This document shows, one piece after another, positions 60,641 through 64,000 of a DNA stretch of 64,000 nucleotides. A model generated the notes under the pieces. That model worked only from the letters and a program-made list of their open reading frames with translations, was not told the origin of the DNA and searched no databases. The DNA comes from Biscogniauxia marginata (lineage: Eukaryota; Ascomycota; Sordariomycetes; Xylariales; Xylariaceae). Each line of letters opens with the position of its first letter. Within the stretch, counting starts at the first letter, position 1. A program made the translations under genes and the position numbers. The DNA lies in NCBI GenBank assembly GCA_022695795.1, contig MU404101.1, positions 243,972-307,971 of the forward strand, in the 5' to 3' direction.

Positions 60641-62282
60641 ATGGCTTCTGTGGTAGCCAACGACGTCATCCAAGAAGTCCACGCTCCCTCTCGGCTCCCA
60701 GCGATACAAGTGGCTGTAGACACTCTCAGTAAGCATAGAAAGTCTAGCCAGCAGACGACACCTCCCGTCACCCCTCCGGTCACACCTCCTATTAGCTGCA
60801 CTGGAGACTCAGATAGTGTCAGAAGCTTAAGACTATCAGACTTCAGCAAGGTTGACCAAAATGAGGAGCCCTTAGTAGCTGTTATTGGATGTGGGTATGT
60901 AGGCACACATCTTATCAGTGCTTTTTCGAGTCAATATGATGTTCTGGGTTTCGATGTATCCGAGAGTCAGCTGGAAAGAGTGAAGCAAGAATACGGGGGC
61001 GAAGAGAGTCGAATGAAATTCACCCTTGACCCTCGGGATCTGACCAAGGCCACGCATTTTTTGGTCTCAGTACCGACTCTTCTTCAGGCTGACCAAACAG
61101 TCAGCACGTCCTACATCAGTAGCGCGCTTTCAAGTATTGCAACGTATGCTCGTAACGGAGCAACTATTGTAATAGAAAGCTCAGTAGCTGTCGGGATGAC
61201 AAGACAATTGGTAGGGCCAATGGCCAAAGAACGCGGGTTTTTCGTCGGCATGTCTCCGGAGGTATGTTCTCACCTTGTTGAATGAACCACAGCACCCACT
61301 CACCAACATGAAGAGAGTCGATCCCGGGCGAACGGAGCCACCAATGAGAGCCATACCAAAGATTGTGTCTGGCTTGGACGATATTGTTCCAGGATCACTG
61401 GACGCGATCACTCGCTTATACTCGCGTGTTTTTGACTCAATCATCCCCGTTGCCAATCCAGAGACTGCGGAGATGACAAAGCTGTACGAGAATTGTCAAC
61501 GAATGATATGCATTGCATATGCCAACGAAATGGCAGATGCTTGTATTGGGCATGCCATCGACCCCTACGAGGTCTGCAAGGCGGCAGCCTCGAAGCCCTT
61601 TGGTTATCTGCCATTCAGCCCTGGTCTTGGTGTCGGCGGACACTGTATCCCCGTCAACCCCTACTACCTGTTCTCAAACAACTCTTTTCCACTATTGCAA
61701 GCAGCTACTGAGAAAATGTGGCAAAGGCCGGCCGAGATCGGGCAGCGAGCGATTGATACTCTCATCGAGAGAAGAGTGTCAGAAGACAAGGACTCGTCTC
61801 GCCCGCCGTTGGCGCAGCAGGACTCAGCCATTGATATGTCCGCTGATCAGATAGACTTGCACCTTAGCAACCCTGGGAACAACCTCACTCTCGGGAATGC
61901 CGGAGTGAAAACACCAGATCTAACGTCGGATGTCCCCGCCACTGGTACGGGCTCTGATGACCCAACTTCCACCGTTGTCTCTCAACCTCGTGTGCTTGTC
62001 GTCGGTGTTGGCTTCAAGGCTGGACAATCGACCATGAGCAATTCGCCGGGCCTAAAGCTTATACAAAAGCTTGCGGACTCTGGCCATGTCGAGGTCATGT
62101 TTGCTGACTCGCTGGTCGAGCAGTCGGCCATCCCTCAGATTCCGCGCTTAGACATGGACCAGTGGAACAAGGAGCACCTCGAGACGTTTGACATGATTGT
62201 TGTCGCCTTCAAGCAGACCGGAATGGACTTCAGCATCCTAGATCAGCTTGAGAATACCGAGATTCAAATTTGGTGCCCATAA
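60641..62282 (+). CDS. UDP-sugar 6-dehydrogenase (UDP-HexNAc/UDP-glucose type)
   Basis: Exons 60641-61261 and 61314-62282 (52-nt intron) give 529 residues. The Rossmann loop GCGYVG (83-88) binds NAD. FDVSESQLERVKQEY follows, then SVPT, the central ANEMADACIGHAIDPYEVCK helices, and the catalytic loop GVGGHCIPVNPYYL with Cys318. The PxNPYYL variant is closest to UDP-N-acetyl-hexosamine 6-dehydrogenases (WecC/WbpA kind), which oxidise C6 to a uronic acid in two steps. The third domain (VLVVGVGFKAGQSTMSNSPG) is intact. Oddities: a disordered N-terminus with a TPPV repeat and a linker insertion of about 80 residues before domain three. Neighbour of a polysaccharide synthase. Confidence 0.85.
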
Positions 62283-62579
62283 GCGATGTAGTCAGTATTT
62301 CTTTACAGCCAATTAATGAGCCCCGACGTGTCATTGTTTCAGTTTTGATATATCGAAGTTATGGTGGGCAGAGGCTGAAAATGATATCAAACATGCGGCA
62401 GGAGGGTGTTCATTATGGGGGTATGTGGGCCCACCTTCTTCACTAGGTTATGCCGGCCCCGACCGCTTTTACGTCTTGATCGCCATTGCTCCGTTTTACG
62501 ACCGGGGCTGATTCGGGGCTATGTGAGATCGGTAGGTAGATATAATAAGGTAAAACCAAAAAATTTTAATTTCAAAACT

Positions 62580-64000
62580 TTATCTTATAACGCGTCTTAT
62601 AAGTAAGTAGGTCACACAAGCAAATAAGCTAATTTTCGTAATTATTATAATTTTAATAATTAACATTAAAATTATATTTATATCTTTTTTAAAAAAGACT
62701 AAAAAAATTAAATTTTATTTATTTTAAAAACTAATAATATTATTTAAAAATTAATTATTATAAATTAATAATATTTTATAATATTCTTTATATAATATTA
62801 TAAAAACAAAATAATAATACATTTAATATATTATATAAATAAATAAGCTAGTTTTTATAACTTTCGTAATTTTATTATAACGGTGCTTTATAACCGTTAT
62901 ATTAACAACTTTAAAAGATTAGCGATTTCACTTATAAAAGTGAAATTTAAGGCTTTAATCTTGTTATATATAACTAGCCATCCCGTGGTTAATCACCTTA
63001 TAATAAATTTTAACTATTAAAAAACATTTACATAACATTAAAATTAATTAATTATTATTATTATTCGAATTGTTTTTTTTTAGTTTTATATTTTAAAAAT
63101 GAAATACTTTTTTATATTAAATATTTAGTTTTTAACGTGTAATTTAAGTTAATTAATTTATAAATAATATTTATTATTATTATTAAAATATATAAAATTA
63201 TATTAATTTATATAATTAAATATAAATAGTATTATTTGAAAATAAGTTATTATAAGTTAATAACACTTTATAATATTTTTTATATAATATTATAAAAACA
63301 AAATAATAATATATTTATATAATTAACGTACCATATAAGCGAGTAAATAAAACAAGCTCGCGAATGAAATAGTTTTTTATATAAAATCGACTTTTTCGAA
63401 AATTCATAACTTTACATGTAAAAATCGGAAAAAATCTCGAACCTTTTTTTCTAGCTATATAACTATATAATTTAATTAAAATAAAATTCAAAAAAATTAA
63501 AATTAAAATATATAAAGAAATACGTAAAAAGGTCCGTGCGTTTTGTTATGATTTTAGTTTTTACGCGTTTTTTTCGTGTTTTTTAATATTAATTTTTTGG
63601 ATTTTATTTTAATTAAACTATATAGTTATATAACTAGAAAAAAAGATCTAAGATTTTTCCGATTTTTATAAGTAAAGTTATGAATTTTCGAAAAAGTCGA
63701 TTTTATATAAGAAACCATTTTGTCCGTAAGCTTGTTTCGTTCACTCGCTTATGTAATATGTTAACTTTATTAATAAATATATAAAATATAAATATAAAGG
63801 TATATAATAAGTAAGGTCATAATAATTATTAATAAATTTTAATAATTAAAATTATAAAAGTTATTAAAAATATTATTAATTTAATTAAATTTAAAATTTA
63901 TATAACAACGTTTTTACTTTTATTTTTAATAATATATATAAAGTTTAATTTTTAAAAATTAAAATATAAAAAAACTTTATAAAGTTTTATTTATTTATTT
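62580..64000. repeat. AT-rich RIP-like block, right end of window
   Basis: Almost all A/T; no frame. It contains the second fold-back element and one or more decayed relatives of sequence in the 29-36 kb block. Confidence 0.8.
63323..63766. mobile_element. fold-back element, copy 2
   Basis: The same long inverted repeat as at 30.1 kb: outer TAAGCGAGTAAATAAAACAA left and its complement on the right (TTTCGTTCACTCGCTTATG), with inner blocks CATAACTTTAC and AAAATCGACTTTTTCGAAAA on both arms. It is slightly longer than copy 1 and less changed in the arms. Confidence 0.78.

Overview
The window looks like the nuclear genome of a filamentous ascomycete (Pezizomycotina, probably a Sordariomycete). 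The genes carry short introns (46 to about 290 nt) with GT..AG ends and often a GCTAAC-like branch site. GC-normal genes alternate with blocks of almost pure A/T that look mutated by RIP (repeat-induced point mutation), and there are LTR remnants and palindromic elements. Exon boundaries were worked out by hand from reading-frame continuity, splice signals and family motifs; no database search was possible.

Region 1 (1-20.6 kb) is ordinary conserved chromosome. It holds the 3' end of a PEX11-like gene, a Ser/Thr-rich GPI-type surface protein, an APH-type kinase, tRNA thiolation protein CTU2, a mitochondrial oxaloacetate-type carrier, an FHA-RING ubiquitin ligase (Dma1 type), a decayed helical-repeat gene, a perfect solo LTR with a 5-bp target duplication, and the alpha subunit of mitochondrial processing peptidase.

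Region 2 (20.6-48.2 kb) is accessory. It contains a CYP59-like P450, an NmrA-like oxidoreductase divergent from a secreted SnoaL-like protein, a 7.5-kb AT-rich block, a broken P450, a second NmrA-like gene broken by a 28-bp minisatellite (with an assembly gap), an intact P450 of the kaurene-oxidase-like kind, a broken FAD-linked oxidase, and a bifunctional diterpene synthase (CPS/KS type, DVDD plus DEHME motifs) carrying one internal stop. Together these read as a diterpenoid biosynthetic cluster that is decaying: backbone enzyme, oxidases and reductases are still recognisable, but at least four of the eight genes are broken, mostly by stops that a single C-to-T change would explain.

Region 3 (48.2-64 kb) has a small secreted protein, an MFS sugar transporter, a chitin-synthase-like processive glycosyltransferase, and a divergently oriented UDP-sugar 6-dehydrogenase with the catalytic Cys motif. 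The last three could form a module that takes up sugar, oxidises a nucleotide sugar to a uronic acid, and polymerises it. The window ends in another AT-rich block.

Repeats are informative. One LTR family occurs at five sites with a conserved 3' half and a 5' half replaced by different tandem palindromic repeats in different copies. A roughly 400-bp fold-back element with arms of about 180 bp occurs twice, and two MITE-like elements have long terminal inverted repeats.
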